64,000 bases of DNA from Nitrosospira briensis (GTDB lineage: Bacteria; Pseudomonadota; Gammaproteobacteria; Burkholderiales; Nitrosomonadaceae): the NCBI RefSeq assembly GCF_900115125.1, contig NZ_FOVJ01000001.1:281852-345851 (forward strand). The letters are read 5' to 3'. This document shows, piece by piece, positions 56,049-64,000 of this stretch. Below the pieces are notes generated by a model. It was not told where the DNA came from. It was given only the letters and a program-made list of their open reading frames with translations, and did no database searches. Each line of letters begins with the position of its first letter. The stretch's first letter is position 1. A program made the position numbers and the translations under genes.

Positions 56049-57179
56049 TCATTTCGTCCGGCTTAGATCAATATAACCATAGAGATACCATTGATAAAGC
56101 AGCTCAAGCGCCTCGTCGTCAAAACCTTCTCCCCCGGGCAATGCAAGATAATCCGCCAATTTTCCCAATACCGTGCGGGCGGTGGAACGCACTTCCGATA
56201 GTTCACCATTCACAAAAATATACTTTCCGCTGCATAACATGCGGCTCCTCAGATTCAACTGAAGTTTTCCTTTTTCAAGCTGGCAGGCAAATTCTTGCTG
56301 CGTCAAGGGATGTAACGGTGGGGTAAAAAAAACATGAGGCTTGGGCTCCGTCAGGTAGATTCCCAGAAACCGTTCAACCTCGGCACGATCCCATTTGATT
56401 TTGTCGAGCGCCACAACTGCCTGATGCAGCATATCGGCACTTATGTGGCCAGGGCGGGATTGAAGGCGGATATCCGGGTCATGGTACATTCCTTCGATCT
56501 CGCTATTGTCCTGCAGGTAAATGAGAAACTGAGTCGCAAGTTCCTGGTAGGTGGGAGCTCGAAAGCCAACCGAATAGGTCATGCAGTGACCATCTGCCGC
56601 TACCCCGTTGTGCGCATAGCCCGGCGGCAGATACAGCATATCACCCGGTTCCAGCACCCACTCCTGCTCCGGCCTGAAATCCCGCAGGATTTTTAATGGT
56701 GCATTCATCACCAATTTCTTGTCCTGCTGAGCTGATATCTGCCAATGTCGGCGCCCCGTGCCCTGCAGTAAAAAGACATCGTATGAATCGAAATGAGGTC
56801 CGACCCCTCCCCCCTCGGGAGCATAACTGACCATCAGGTCATCAAGCCGGGCGTGCGGGATGAAATTGAATTGCAGCAACAATTCACGGGCTTCGGGCAG
56901 GAAGTGATTGACATCCTGTACCAGCAGTGTCCAATGTTTTTTGGGCAAGCGTGAAATATTGCGGGCTGTGAAAGGCCCATGCCTGACCTCCCATTTGCCA
57001 TTCTTTTGAGTAATCAGGCGTGACTGCGCATCTTCGCAGCATGCGAGATCGATCAGGCCGCCGGGAGTGAGAGGCCCTTGAAATCCTGGTAGGGCTCCAC
57101 GTACGAGCAAGGGTTTTTTTTGCCAGTAATCCCGAAGAAAATTTTTCGGGGAAATACCCCCCAGCAGACTGGTTTTCAT
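56049..57179 (-). CDS. roxA: Ribosomal protein L16 3-hydroxylase-type oxygenase (RoxA/YcfD)
   Basis: 2-oxoglutarate/Fe(II) oxygenase of the JmjC/cupin_4 family; the E. coli homologue hydroxylates an Arg of ribosomal protein L16. The 376-residue protein has WQKKPLLVRGA at the start, DDLMVSYAPEGGGVGPHFDSYDVFLLQGTGRRHW with the HxD iron ligands, EPGDMLYLPPGYAHNG with the second His, and a C-terminal winged-helix region. The start at 57179 (MKTSLLGG) fits the family; the frame runs 28 residues further upstream. Confidence 0.88.
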   Translation of the reverse strand: MKTSLLGGISPKNFLRDYWQKKPLLVRGALPGFQGPLTPGGLIDLACCEDAQSRLITQKNGKWEVRHGPFTARNISRLPKKHWTLLVQDVNHFLPEARELLLQFNFIPHARLDDLMVSYAPEGGGVGPHFDSYDVFLLQGTGRRHWQISAQQDKKLVMNAPLKILRDFRPEQEWVLEPGDMLYLPPGYAHNGVAADGHCMTYSVGFRAPTYQELATQFLIYLQDNSEIEGMYHDPDIRLQSRPGHISADMLHQAVVALDKIKWDRAEVERFLGIYLTEPKPHVFFTPPLHPLTQQEFACQLEKGKLQLNLRSRMLCSGKYIFVNGELSEVRSTARTVLGKLADYLALPGGEGFDDEALELLYQWYLYGYIDLSRTK

Positions 57180-57301
57180 TTTGGAATCATATGAGATGAT
57201 GCAAGGCCTTCCATAAATACTCAGGGCCTCGAGCAGCTTATCCGCATGCTCATAAAGGCCCATATGCGGGACACTTCAAGAAAGATCAGGCTCAAGCGTT
57301 C

Positions 57302-59134
57302 TCACCGGCCCCGCATGAACATCTTGTCGAGATCTGCAAGGCTGATCTCAAACCAGGTTGGCCTGCCATGATTGCACTGTCCTGAACGCTCGGTTGCCTC
57401 CATTTCACGTAATAGCGCATTCATTTCAGGAATGGTCAGCATTCGATTGGCACGGACCGCGCCGTGGCAAGCCATGGTTGAAAGCATTTCATTACGCCTG
57501 CTGGTCAACACCCGGCTGGCACCGAACTCATGGATTTCGCGCAGCACGTCGCGCGCGAGCTTAACCACATCGGCATCCTTGAGCGCGGCGGGCACAGATC
57601 GCACTGTTAGCATGGTTGGGGAGAGCATCGCTATTTCGAACCCGAGTTCGGTCAGGATGTCCCGGTTTTCTTCGGCTGTCGCAATATCCAGGCTATCCGC
57701 CTGAAATATCGCCGGGATCAGCAAGGGCTGCGTGAAGAGCACATGGTCATCAAGCGCGGTTTTGAGCTTCTCGTACAGAATCCGCTCGTGCGCTGCGTGC
57801 ATATCCACGACAAGCAAGCCTCGTTCATTCTGGGAAAGAATATAAATACCCAGAAGCTGGCCCAACGCGAAGCCCAACGGCGGAACGTCCTGTTTCTCGA
57901 AATCTGCCGGCGTCTGCGGTACTTCTGATAATTTTTGACCGGGGGTGTCGGAGCCGAAAAGTGTCGAGTAAAACGACTGCGGCTGGGCTACTCCCGCAGC
58001 CGGTACAGGTGGAACGAGCGGCATGAAGCTCTGCCTTGGATAGGAAGGCGCTCCAGTGGCCTGTCCAAATACTGCTCGGCTACTGGTTTCCTGTCTGCTT
58101 CCTGCTGCACCCGGTACAGAGACTGAGGCCGCGGACAAGGATTGCGGCGACGCCAGCGCTTTATCAATCGTATGGAAAATGAATTGATGCAGTGCACGGG
58201 GATCGCGGAATCTCACCTCGGTTTTAGTAGGATGGACATTCACATCCACGCTCCCGGCATTCATTTCGAGAAACAGCACAAAGGCGGGATGCCGATCCAG
58301 ATGCAGCACGTCACGATAGGCCTCGCGTAGCGCATGGGCGATCACTTTGTCGCGCACGAAGCGGCCATTGACAAAGAAATACTGTGCGTCGCGGGAAGAT
58401 CGGGAGTATGCGGGCAATGCCGCTGATCCCCAGAGCCGGAGGTCCGCCGCCTGTTCGTCAATGAATATCGAGGTCTGGCTGAATTCATCGCCCAGTATTG
58501 CCGCGATTCGGCGCCTTGTATCCGCCGCACGCAAGTGATGGCGTGCAGTACCGTTGTGTTGCAGTGTGAAAGCGATATCCGGTCGCGACAAGGCGATGCG
58601 CCGAAAGGCTTCTTCGCAATGCGAAAATTCGGTGCCATCGGTTTTTAAAAATTTGCGCCGGGCGGGAGTGTTGAAGTAGAGGTTGTGCATTTCAACCGTA
58701 GTGCCTTTGGCAAGCGCTGCCGGTTCCGGTTCCGACAAACGGCCTCCCTCGGCTTCTATCCGCCAGGCATGTTTTTGCTCTGCACCGCGACTGGCCAGCC
58801 TCAGGCGTGAAACGGACGCGATACTTGCCAGTGCCTCGCCACGGAAACCCAGGCTCGCCACTTTTTGCAGATCTTCAAGGCTATCGATCTTGCTGGTGGC
58901 ATGACGCGCGAGCGCGAGCGGCAGATCGTCTCTGGAGATGCCTGCTCCATTATCCGATACACGGACGAGCTTTGTTCCACCCTGGAAGATATGCACTGCT
59001 ATTTCTGACGCTCCCGCATCAACGCTGTTTTCCAGTATTTCCTTAAGTGCCGAAGCCGGGCGCTCGACGACCTCCCCAGCGGCAATCTGGCTGACAAGCA
59101 GGTCGGGTAGCAGCTTGATCGTGTTCATTAGCAT
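57302..59134 (-). CDS. mutL: DNA mismatch repair protein MutL
   Basis: ATPase that links mismatch recognition to strand cutting. The 610-residue protein has the GHKL ATPase (EIL-ENSVDAGA, VSDNGAGI, LGFRGEALASI) and a C-terminal domain with DMHAAHERILYE, which fits the metal-binding endonuclease motif D(Q/M)HAx2Ex4E, plus CHGAVRAN and CNHGRPTWFEI. This is the latent-nuclease type found where MutH is lacking. The start could also be the ATG two codons in (59128). Confidence 0.95.
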   Translation of the reverse strand: MLMNTIKLLPDLLVSQIAAGEVVERPASALKEILENSVDAGASEIAVHIFQGGTKLVRVSDNGAGISRDDLPLALARHATSKIDSLEDLQKVASLGFRGEALASIASVSRLRLASRGAEQKHAWRIEAEGGRLSEPEPAALAKGTTVEMHNLYFNTPARRKFLKTDGTEFSHCEEAFRRIALSRPDIAFTLQHNGTARHHLRAADTRRRIAAILGDEFSQTSIFIDEQAADLRLWGSAALPAYSRSSRDAQYFFVNGRFVRDKVIAHALREAYRDVLHLDRHPAFVLFLEMNAGSVDVNVHPTKTEVRFRDPRALHQFIFHTIDKALASPQSLSAASVSVPGAAGSRQETSSRAVFGQATGAPSYPRQSFMPLVPPVPAAGVAQPQSFYSTLFGSDTPGQKLSEVPQTPADFEKQDVPPLGFALGQLLGIYILSQNERGLLVVDMHAAHERILYEKLKTALDDHVLFTQPLLIPAIFQADSLDIATAEENRDILTELGFEIAMLSPTMLTVRSVPAALKDADVVKLARDVLREIHEFGASRVLTSRRNEMLSTMACHGAVRANRMLTIPEMNALLREMEATERSGQCNHGRPTWFEISLADLDKMFMRGR

Positions 59135-59248
59135 TTTCGGCGAGGATATGCCTTTATTATACTACCGGTACTCAGGAGGGCTTCGGGCTGCGCGAAAAAT
59201 GCGAAGCGAAACGCCGGGTGCGGATTGACCGCATCCCAACGCGCGTTA

Positions 59249-60175
59249 TCACGAACGTTCTTTCATCGCGGCGGTAATGGCGGCATGGTCAAGATGTGGG
59301 GCGAATATCTCGATGAAGTCATAAACATATCCGCGCAAGTAGCTATTGCGGCTTATGCCGATACGCGTCGTGCTCGGTTCGAACAGGTGGCTTGCGTCGA
59401 TAGACCGCAGATGTCGATCGCGCCTGGGCTCGAACGCCATCTTGGCCAGTATGCCAACGCCCAACCCCAGTTCTACGTAAGTCTTGATTACATCCGCGTC
59501 TATCGCCGTCAACACCACATTGGGAGTCAATCCTTTTGCCTCGAACGCCTGGTTGATCTTCGAGCGGCCGGTAAAAGCAAAATCATAAGTAATAATCGGG
59601 TACTCGGCGAGCGCCTCCAGCGTCAGTTGCGAGAGTTTAAGCAGCGGATGCCTCGGCGGGACCACGACGCAACGGTTCCACTGGTAGCATGACAACATCA
59701 CGAGCTCATCAAATAGCTCCAGGGCTTCCGTGGCGATGGCAATATCCGCCACGCCCGAAGTGACCAGTTCTGCTATCTGCGTCGGATTGCCCTGGTGCAA
59801 AATAAGCTTCACCTTGGGGTAGCGTGCGGTAAAATGCTGAACTGCGGACGGTAGCGCGTAGCGCGCCTGCGTATGGGTAGTGGCAATGGTGAGGGACCCG
59901 CTGGCCTCGTTGGCAAATTCCTGGCCAACCTGTTTCAGGTTCTTGGCGTCTCTCAGCATTCTTTCGGCAATGTCAAGAATGGCGCGTCCAGGTGGTGTGG
60001 TTTCAACTACGCGTTTACCATTTCGTACAAAAATGTCTACCCCCAGTTCGTTTTCCAGGAGACGGATCTGTTTGCTGATACCCGGTTGGGAAGTATGCAG
60101 AACCTCCGCGGCCTTTGATAAATTCAGGCCTTGATTTGCGACTTCGCATAAATAACGCAGTTGTTGCAGTTTCAT
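59249..60175 (-). CDS. cysB: LysR-type regulator CysB
   Basis: Master activator of cysteine/sulfate assimilation genes, responding to acetylserine and sulfate. The 308-residue protein starts MKLQQLRYLCEVANQGLNLSKAAEVLHTSQPGISKQIRLLE, the CysB-type helix-turn-helix, and its effector domain has the TTHTQARYALP and ITYDFAFTGRSKI segments that bind sulfate or acetylserine. It is divergent from the sulfite reductase gene, so it probably controls both sides of the shared region. Confidence 0.93.
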   Translation of the reverse strand: MKLQQLRYLCEVANQGLNLSKAAEVLHTSQPGISKQIRLLENELGVDIFVRNGKRVVETTPPGRAILDIAERMLRDAKNLKQVGQEFANEASGSLTIATTHTQARYALPSAVQHFTARYPKVKLILHQGNPTQIAELVTSGVADIAIATEALELFDELVMLSCYQWNRCVVVPPRHPLLKLSQLTLEALAEYPIITYDFAFTGRSKINQAFEAKGLTPNVVLTAIDADVIKTYVELGLGVGILAKMAFEPRRDRHLRSIDASHLFEPSTTRIGISRNSYLRGYVYDFIEIFAPHLDHAAITAAMKERS

Positions 60176-60192
60176 GGTTTCGGGTCTAAATA

Positions 60193-60219
60193 ATGTTAGG
60201 TTATGTTAATCTAACATAA
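60193..60219. promoter_or_regulatory. Overlapping palindromes in the cysB-cysI divergent region (candidate CysB operator)
   Basis: ttatgtta (60201-60208) and taacataa (60212-60219) are perfect arms around three bases. A second, wider palindrome overlaps it: atgttag (60193-60199) with ctaacat (60211-60217). Both lie 18-44 bases before cysB. The AT-rich dyads fit LysR-type autoregulation. The link to CysB is inference. Confidence 0.5.
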
Positions 60220-60519
60220 TATTCTTTATCGATATATATGTTCTTTGCTATTATGTCGATTTTCGAGGCAACATACGAAGTTTGCCCGCCACGAGCATTG
60301 ATAGGTTATGGAGCAGGCAGAGGACTGATGGGTCAGGAGGGTTGAAAGAACGGCGTAAACACGGCTGATTTCGGTCAGCCCAGCTGGTCGAATACCGTCA
60401 GAATCAGGCCGAGTGCGATACCAGCTGAACTCAGGAAAGGATGCTGCGACGCGGAGGATTCATTTTTCGGATTTTTGGCATCAAGCTGATATGGCAATAA
60501 CTGATATGGCAATACATTT
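60220..60519 (+). other. Leader region of the sulfite reductase gene
   Basis: No gene is supported between the candidate operator and the sulfite reductase. It holds a small hairpin ggctga (60363-60368) with tcagcc (60375-60380) and a perfect direct repeat of ctgatatggcaata (60486-60499 and 60501-60514) just before the ribosome site. The long leader may be regulatory. Confidence 0.45.
60486..60514 (+). repeat. 14-bp direct repeat before the sulfite reductase start
   Basis: ctgatatggcaata occurs at 60486-60499 and 60501-60514 with one base between, immediately upstream of the ggagg ribosome site. Probably a recent local duplication; it may change leader folding. Confidence 0.8.
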
Positions 60520-60530
60520 GGAGGATGCAG

Positions 60531-62633
60531 ATGAGTTACTTGGATAATCTCGCGAATGACGAGGAGATAGATTTATACGCCCAGTCCGTACAGGAGTATG
60601 TGGACCTGAATATGGATGTTGCGCGCTTTACCGCCGGCCGCCTGCAAATGGGGATCTACGGCCAGCGGCAGGAGGGCGTCCACATGGTGCGTATAAAGCT
60701 GCCCGGAGGGCGTCTCACGGCACGGAAATTGAAAACGATAGCCAGTGCCCTGGAGACCTATTCCCGTCATGACGTCGTACATATCACGACACGCCAGGAT
60801 ATTCAGATGCATTATGTGCCGCTTGAGCAGACGCCAGCGGTGCTTCGTCATCTGGCCGCGGGTGGACTGACGACTCGCGAGGCCTGTGGCAACACCATAC
60901 GGAATATCACGACCTGCCCGCTCGCCGGCGTGTGCCCGCGCGAGCATGTCGATGTGACGAAGCATCTGGAGGGTACGGTCGAGCATCTTCTGCGAAATCC
61001 ATTGACTCAGCAAATGCCGCGTAAATTCAAGATCAGCCTGTCAGCCTGCGAATCTGACTGTGCACAGGGAATGATGCACGATCTGGGCGTCATTGCGGTG
61101 CGTGACGGCGACCGTTTCGGATTCAAGGTCGTAGCGGGAGGGGGTCTCGGACACAAGCCGCACGAAGCCATCGTCATCGAGGAATTTATCGAGGAAAAAG
61201 ATCTCCTGTCAGTAATGGAAGCGGTCATTCAGGTGCACAACCGCTACTCGGACCGGCGCAAACGCGCCAAATCCCGAATCAAGTTCCTGGTGGATAAATT
61301 CGGCCCCGAGGGGTTCGTCGAGAAATATCGCGAAGAACTGGTGCGCACGACCTCGGCATTGGCAACGCTGGACTATCCAAAAGGCGAATGGAGCGCCGGG
61401 GCGGACACCGAGGTCCCCGGTTTGGGTGCACCGCGCCATATTTTCGCGCAGAAGCAGCCCGGCTATTACGTATTTCCGATCAGTGTGCCCATGGGCAACC
61501 TGAATGTGGAACAATTGCGCGGCCTGGCCAATATTTGCGAAACCTTCGAATTGCCTGATATTCGCACTACGCAGGATCAGAACATGTTTTTTACAAGCGT
61601 GCCGGAAGCCAGCATTGAAACGCTGCGTGGCGCGCTGGCTGCATTAGGCCTGGGTGAACCCAAGGCAGGCGATGATGTAGTGGCCTGCCCTGGTACTTCG
61701 ACTTGCCGTCTGGGAATCACTTCAAGCACGATCGTCGGCCCCAAGCTGAGCGGCGGCAAGCATGATCTGAAAATACGTGTTTCGGGATGTCATAACGGGT
61801 GCGCCCAGCCCGAGGCTGGAGATATCGGGATATACGGGGAAGGCAAGCGCATGCATGGCAAGCTGGTGCCGCATTACCAGTTGCATTTCGGCGGGAACGC
61901 CATGGCACGCGGAGCGCTGGCGTTCAAAGGCCCATCGATACCCACGGCGCGGATCGAGGAGGCAGTGGAACGGGTGCAGTCGGCCTTTGCCACTGACCGC
62001 GAATCGGGTGAGACATTCTTTTCCTGGGCGCACCGGATGGAGAGCGCCTATTTCACCGATCTGCTGGCGGACCTCGTGGAGGTCAAGCCGGAAGAATTGG
62101 CTTCGGTCTTGCGCGATCATGGAAACAACAACGATTTCAAGGTACTGCAACTGGGTGGAGGCGAGTGTGCAGGCGTGAGCCAGATAAAGATCGGTACGAT
62201 TTTCTTTGAAGCCGCCCATGAGCGGAATTATCGCGATGCGCTCAAGTTTCAGACGAAATTCGCGGATTCGGTCAAGTGTGCCGAGGAGATCGCCCGTTTG
62301 ATCGGCCAGGGCGTGACTGAAATGCTGGGCGGTTTGAAGCATGATGACTTGACTGCGCAGGCGGAAGAACTGCTTCGAGTACTGCCTGCCAAAGCGTATC
62401 TGTCCAGGCAATTGGCCAGATTCGCGGAGGATTTTGCTAGCCCGGCCGAAGAGTTGAATGATGCTCATTTGACCGAATGGTTTTCCCGGTTGGATGCATG
62501 GACGATGGAGGTTGCGGAATTCTGCCTGGATTTCGACCGTCAGCTCGATCTGGCCGGAGCGCTGCCGTCGCCGCTGCCAGCTTCAGCCAGATCGCCTGCG
62601 TTTGACCCGGCGAAGTCTTCCGTCACGATCTGA
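60531..62633 (+). CDS. cysI: Siroheme sulfite (nitrite/sulfite) reductase with C-terminal extension
   Basis: Six-electron reduction of sulfite to sulfide in sulfate assimilation. The 700-residue protein has the usual two-fold repeat. Unusually both halves keep a full ligand set C-x5-C ... C-x3-C: C129, C135, C173, C177 (CPLAGVC, ACESDC) and C386, C392, C420, C424 (CPGTSTC, GCHNGC). After about residue 530 comes a helical C-terminal extension absent from E. coli CysI (570 residues). The start is the ATG at 60531, six bases after ggagg; the ATG at 60525 is too close to that site. Context with cysB, cysH and cysD argues for sulfite rather than nitrite. Confidence 0.9.
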   Translation: MSYLDNLANDEEIDLYAQSVQEYVDLNMDVARFTAGRLQMGIYGQRQEGVHMVRIKLPGGRLTARKLKTIASALETYSRHDVVHITTRQDIQMHYVPLEQTPAVLRHLAAGGLTTREACGNTIRNITTCPLAGVCPREHVDVTKHLEGTVEHLLRNPLTQQMPRKFKISLSACESDCAQGMMHDLGVIAVRDGDRFGFKVVAGGGLGHKPHEAIVIEEFIEEKDLLSVMEAVIQVHNRYSDRRKRAKSRIKFLVDKFGPEGFVEKYREELVRTTSALATLDYPKGEWSAGADTEVPGLGAPRHIFAQKQPGYYVFPISVPMGNLNVEQLRGLANICETFELPDIRTTQDQNMFFTSVPEASIETLRGALAALGLGEPKAGDDVVACPGTSTCRLGITSSTIVGPKLSGGKHDLKIRVSGCHNGCAQPEAGDIGIYGEGKRMHGKLVPHYQLHFGGNAMARGALAFKGPSIPTARIEEAVERVQSAFATDRESGETFFSWAHRMESAYFTDLLADLVEVKPEELASVLRDHGNNNDFKVLQLGGGECAGVSQIKIGTIFFEAAHERNYRDALKFQTKFADSVKCAEEIARLIGQGVTEMLGGLKHDDLTAQAEELLRVLPAKAYLSRQLARFAEDFASPAEELNDAHLTEWFSRLDAWTMEVAEFCLDFDRQLDLAGALPSPLPASARSPAFDPAKSSVTI

Positions 62634-62662
62634 TAAATTTCAAATGCCACTCTCAAGCCCGG

Positions 62663-63478
62663 ATGAGCCTGGATCACAAGATTTCTGAAGTGCGAGCACT
62701 GTTGGATTGGGTGCAGCGGGATTATGCACCGGCCACCTTCGCTTGCAGTTTTGGCGCTGAGGATATGGTGCTGATGGATCTTATTGCACAGCATTATCCT
62801 GGTATCACGGTGTTTACACTGGATACCGGACGTCTGCCTGAAGAAACCTACAGTCTCATGAGAGATGTGGCAGATCGCTACGGGATTCATGTTCCGGTCT
62901 ACTTTCCCGAATCTGCCGCAGTTGAGGCCTATGTCGCGCAGAACGGACCGAACGGCTTCTATGACAGCGTGGAGTTACGAAAAAAATGCTGCCATATTCG
63001 AAAGGTGGAACCGCTGAAACGCGCGTTGCACGGCAAGCGTGCCTGGATTACGGGATTGCGCCGCGATCAGGCGCCCACCAGAAAAGAACTGGCGGTGTCA
63101 GAATTCGACGCCGGGAATGGTTTACAAAAAATCAGCCCGCTGCTGGACTGGAGCTTGTCCGATGTATGGGCTTATATCAAGCAATTCAATGTGCCGTACA
63201 GCGCGCTGCATGATAGAGGCTACACCAGCATCGGGTGCGCGCCTTGCACCCGTGCCATTACGCCGGGTGAGGAGGTTCGGGCCGGCCGCTGGTGGTGGGA
63301 AGACCCGGAAATCAGGGAGTGCGGTTTGCACCCGGACAAGCGGCGCGTCACTCCAACGGTTTTCGCCGCGGGGACGGACCGGGCTTCGGGCCAGGAAAAA
63401 GGTGGCGAAGGTGTGGAAGAAGAGGAGCACGGTGCTCTTGCTGGCGCCGCTCGTGAAACTATCAGGATTGATCAATGA
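62663..63478 (+). CDS. cysH: APS-type phosphoadenylyl/adenylyl-sulfate reductase
   Basis: Reduces adenylyl sulfate to sulfite with thioredoxin. The 271-residue protein has the P-loop-like FACSFGAEDMVL, the LDTGRLPEETY segment, the catalytic Cys in ECGLH (C220) and two Cys pairs, C109-C110 (KKCCHIRK) and C192-C195 (GCAPCTR). The CC...CxxC set binds a 4Fe-4S cluster and marks the APS reductase type, so no cysC-made PAPS is needed. About 45 residues after ECGLH are poorly conserved. The stop overlaps the cysD start (ATGA). Confidence 0.93.
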   Translation: MSLDHKISEVRALLDWVQRDYAPATFACSFGAEDMVLMDLIAQHYPGITVFTLDTGRLPEETYSLMRDVADRYGIHVPVYFPESAAVEAYVAQNGPNGFYDSVELRKKCCHIRKVEPLKRALHGKRAWITGLRRDQAPTRKELAVSEFDAGNGLQKISPLLDWSLSDVWAYIKQFNVPYSALHDRGYTSIGCAPCTRAITPGEEVRAGRWWWEDPEIRECGLHPDKRRVTPTVFAAGTDRASGQEKGGEGVEEEEHGALAGAARETIRIDQ

Positions 63479-64000
63479 ACACTATGCTGAATGATATGGA
63501 AGAACTTGTTACGCCGGCTCCAGGCGTTGTTGTGAAGACCGAACCGGTAGTCATTAAACGTCCTGTTGCACGGCATTTTGGCCATCTGGATGCACTGGAA
63601 AGCGAGGCTATCCATATCATGCGGGAGGTTGCAGCCGAATGCGCCAACCCGACCCTGCTATTCTCCGGCGGAAAGGATTCGATCGTACTGCTGCGCCTGG
63701 CGGAAAAAGCGTTTCGCCCTGGACGTTTTCCATTTCCGTTGATGCATATCGATACCGGCCATAATTTTCCCGAAGTAATCGAGTTCCGTGACCGTCGCGT
63801 CAAGCAATTGGGTGAGCGGCTGATTGTGCGCAGCATGGAAGACTCCATCAGGCAGGGAAGAGTGGTTTTACGTTCCGAGAATCAGAGCCGCAATCCATTC
63901 CAGTCAGTGACATTGCTGGATGCAATCGCCGAGTTCCAGTTCGATGCCTGCATCGGAGGTGCGCGCCGGGATGAAGAAAAAGCGCGTGCCAAGGAACGCA
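63475..64000 (+). CDS. cysD: Sulfate adenylyltransferase small subunit (cut by the window end)
   Basis: ATP sulfurylase subunit that makes adenylyl sulfate from sulfate. The 175 residues visible include FSGGKDSIVLLRLAEKAF (PP-loop), MHIDTGHNFPEVIEFRD and IGGARRDEEKARAKER, all typical of CysD. It starts inside the cysH stop and runs off the right edge. The partner cysN is expected further on. Confidence 0.95.
   Translation, partial: MNTMLNDMEELVTPAPGVVVKTEPVVIKRPVARHFGHLDALESEAIHIMREVAAECANPTLLFSGGKDSIVLLRLAEKAFRPGRFPFPLMHIDTGHNFPEVIEFRDRRVKQLGERLIVRSMEDSIRQGRVVLRSENQSRNPFQSVTLLDAIAEFQFDACIGGARRDEEKARAKER

Noticed and set aside
61722-62468. 248-residue minus-strand frame
   Set aside because: Antisense to the sulfite reductase gene; no start context or domain.

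Overview
The window looks like a chromosomal segment of a betaproteobacterial ammonia oxidiser of the Nitrosospira type. The main reason is the first operon: a tetraheme cytochrome c554 gene (cycA) overlapping a membrane-anchored tetraheme NapC/NirT-family quinone-reductase gene (cycB, cM552). This pair sits downstream of hydroxylamine oxidoreductase in ammonia oxidisers. The rest is mostly ordinary core metabolism with conserved betaproteobacterial gene order and no insertion sequence, prophage or CRISPR array that I can see. The genus is inferred, not proven.

Layout. 1-1.6 kb: end of a hao-type cluster (cycA, cycB), closed by a perfect 18-bp hairpin. 1.75-4.6 kb: phosphate uptake genes pstC, pstA and pstB behind a good Pho box, without pstS or phoU. 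4.7-21.1 kb: tpiA, secG, tRNA-Leu(GAG) and a complete nuoABCDEFGHIJKLMN complex I cluster. 21.2-23.4 kb: two convergent exported beta-propeller proteins. 23.5-25.6 kb: htpG behind a sigma-32 promoter. 25.6-32.9 kb: an nhaR-like regulator divergent from an RND heavy-metal efflux operon (czcCBA-like) that ends in a PII-like gene. 33.0-35.7 kb: argB, slmA and two lipoproteins.

36.0-40.6 kb (minus strand): gpmA, envC, ctpA, moeB. 40.9-43.8 kb: a rhodanese-like protein without cysteine, grxC, secB, an SH3 protein and gpsA. 43.8-45.0 kb (minus): trmL and comF. 45.2-50.0 kb: the biotin cluster bioB-F-H-C-D, with a perfect match to the BioR operator just before bioB. 50.0-54.2 kb: a small membrane protein, a 577-base stretch with a sigma-54-like promoter, a REC-PAS-GGDEF-EAL protein and a metallo-beta-lactamase-fold protein. 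54.3-55.75 kb: four tandem tiny lipoprotein genes on the minus strand with separate promoters and strong terminators. 56.0-60.2 kb (minus): roxA, mutL and cysB. 60.5-64.0 kb: assimilatory sulfate reduction (a siroheme sulfite reductase, an APS-type cysH, and cysD cut by the window end).

How the parts fit: CycA and CycB carry electrons from hydroxylamine oxidation to the quinone pool. Complex I in such an organism is expected to run largely in reverse to make NADH. Sulfate, phosphate, biotin and arginine genes support autotrophic growth. The best leads for something new are the four-gene lipoprotein array, the sulfite reductase with two complete siroheme/Fe-S cysteine sets plus a C-terminal extension, the BioR-like box in front of bioB, the sigma-54-like promoter before the c-di-GMP gene, and the cysteine-free rhodanese. 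I found no clear new multigene system.
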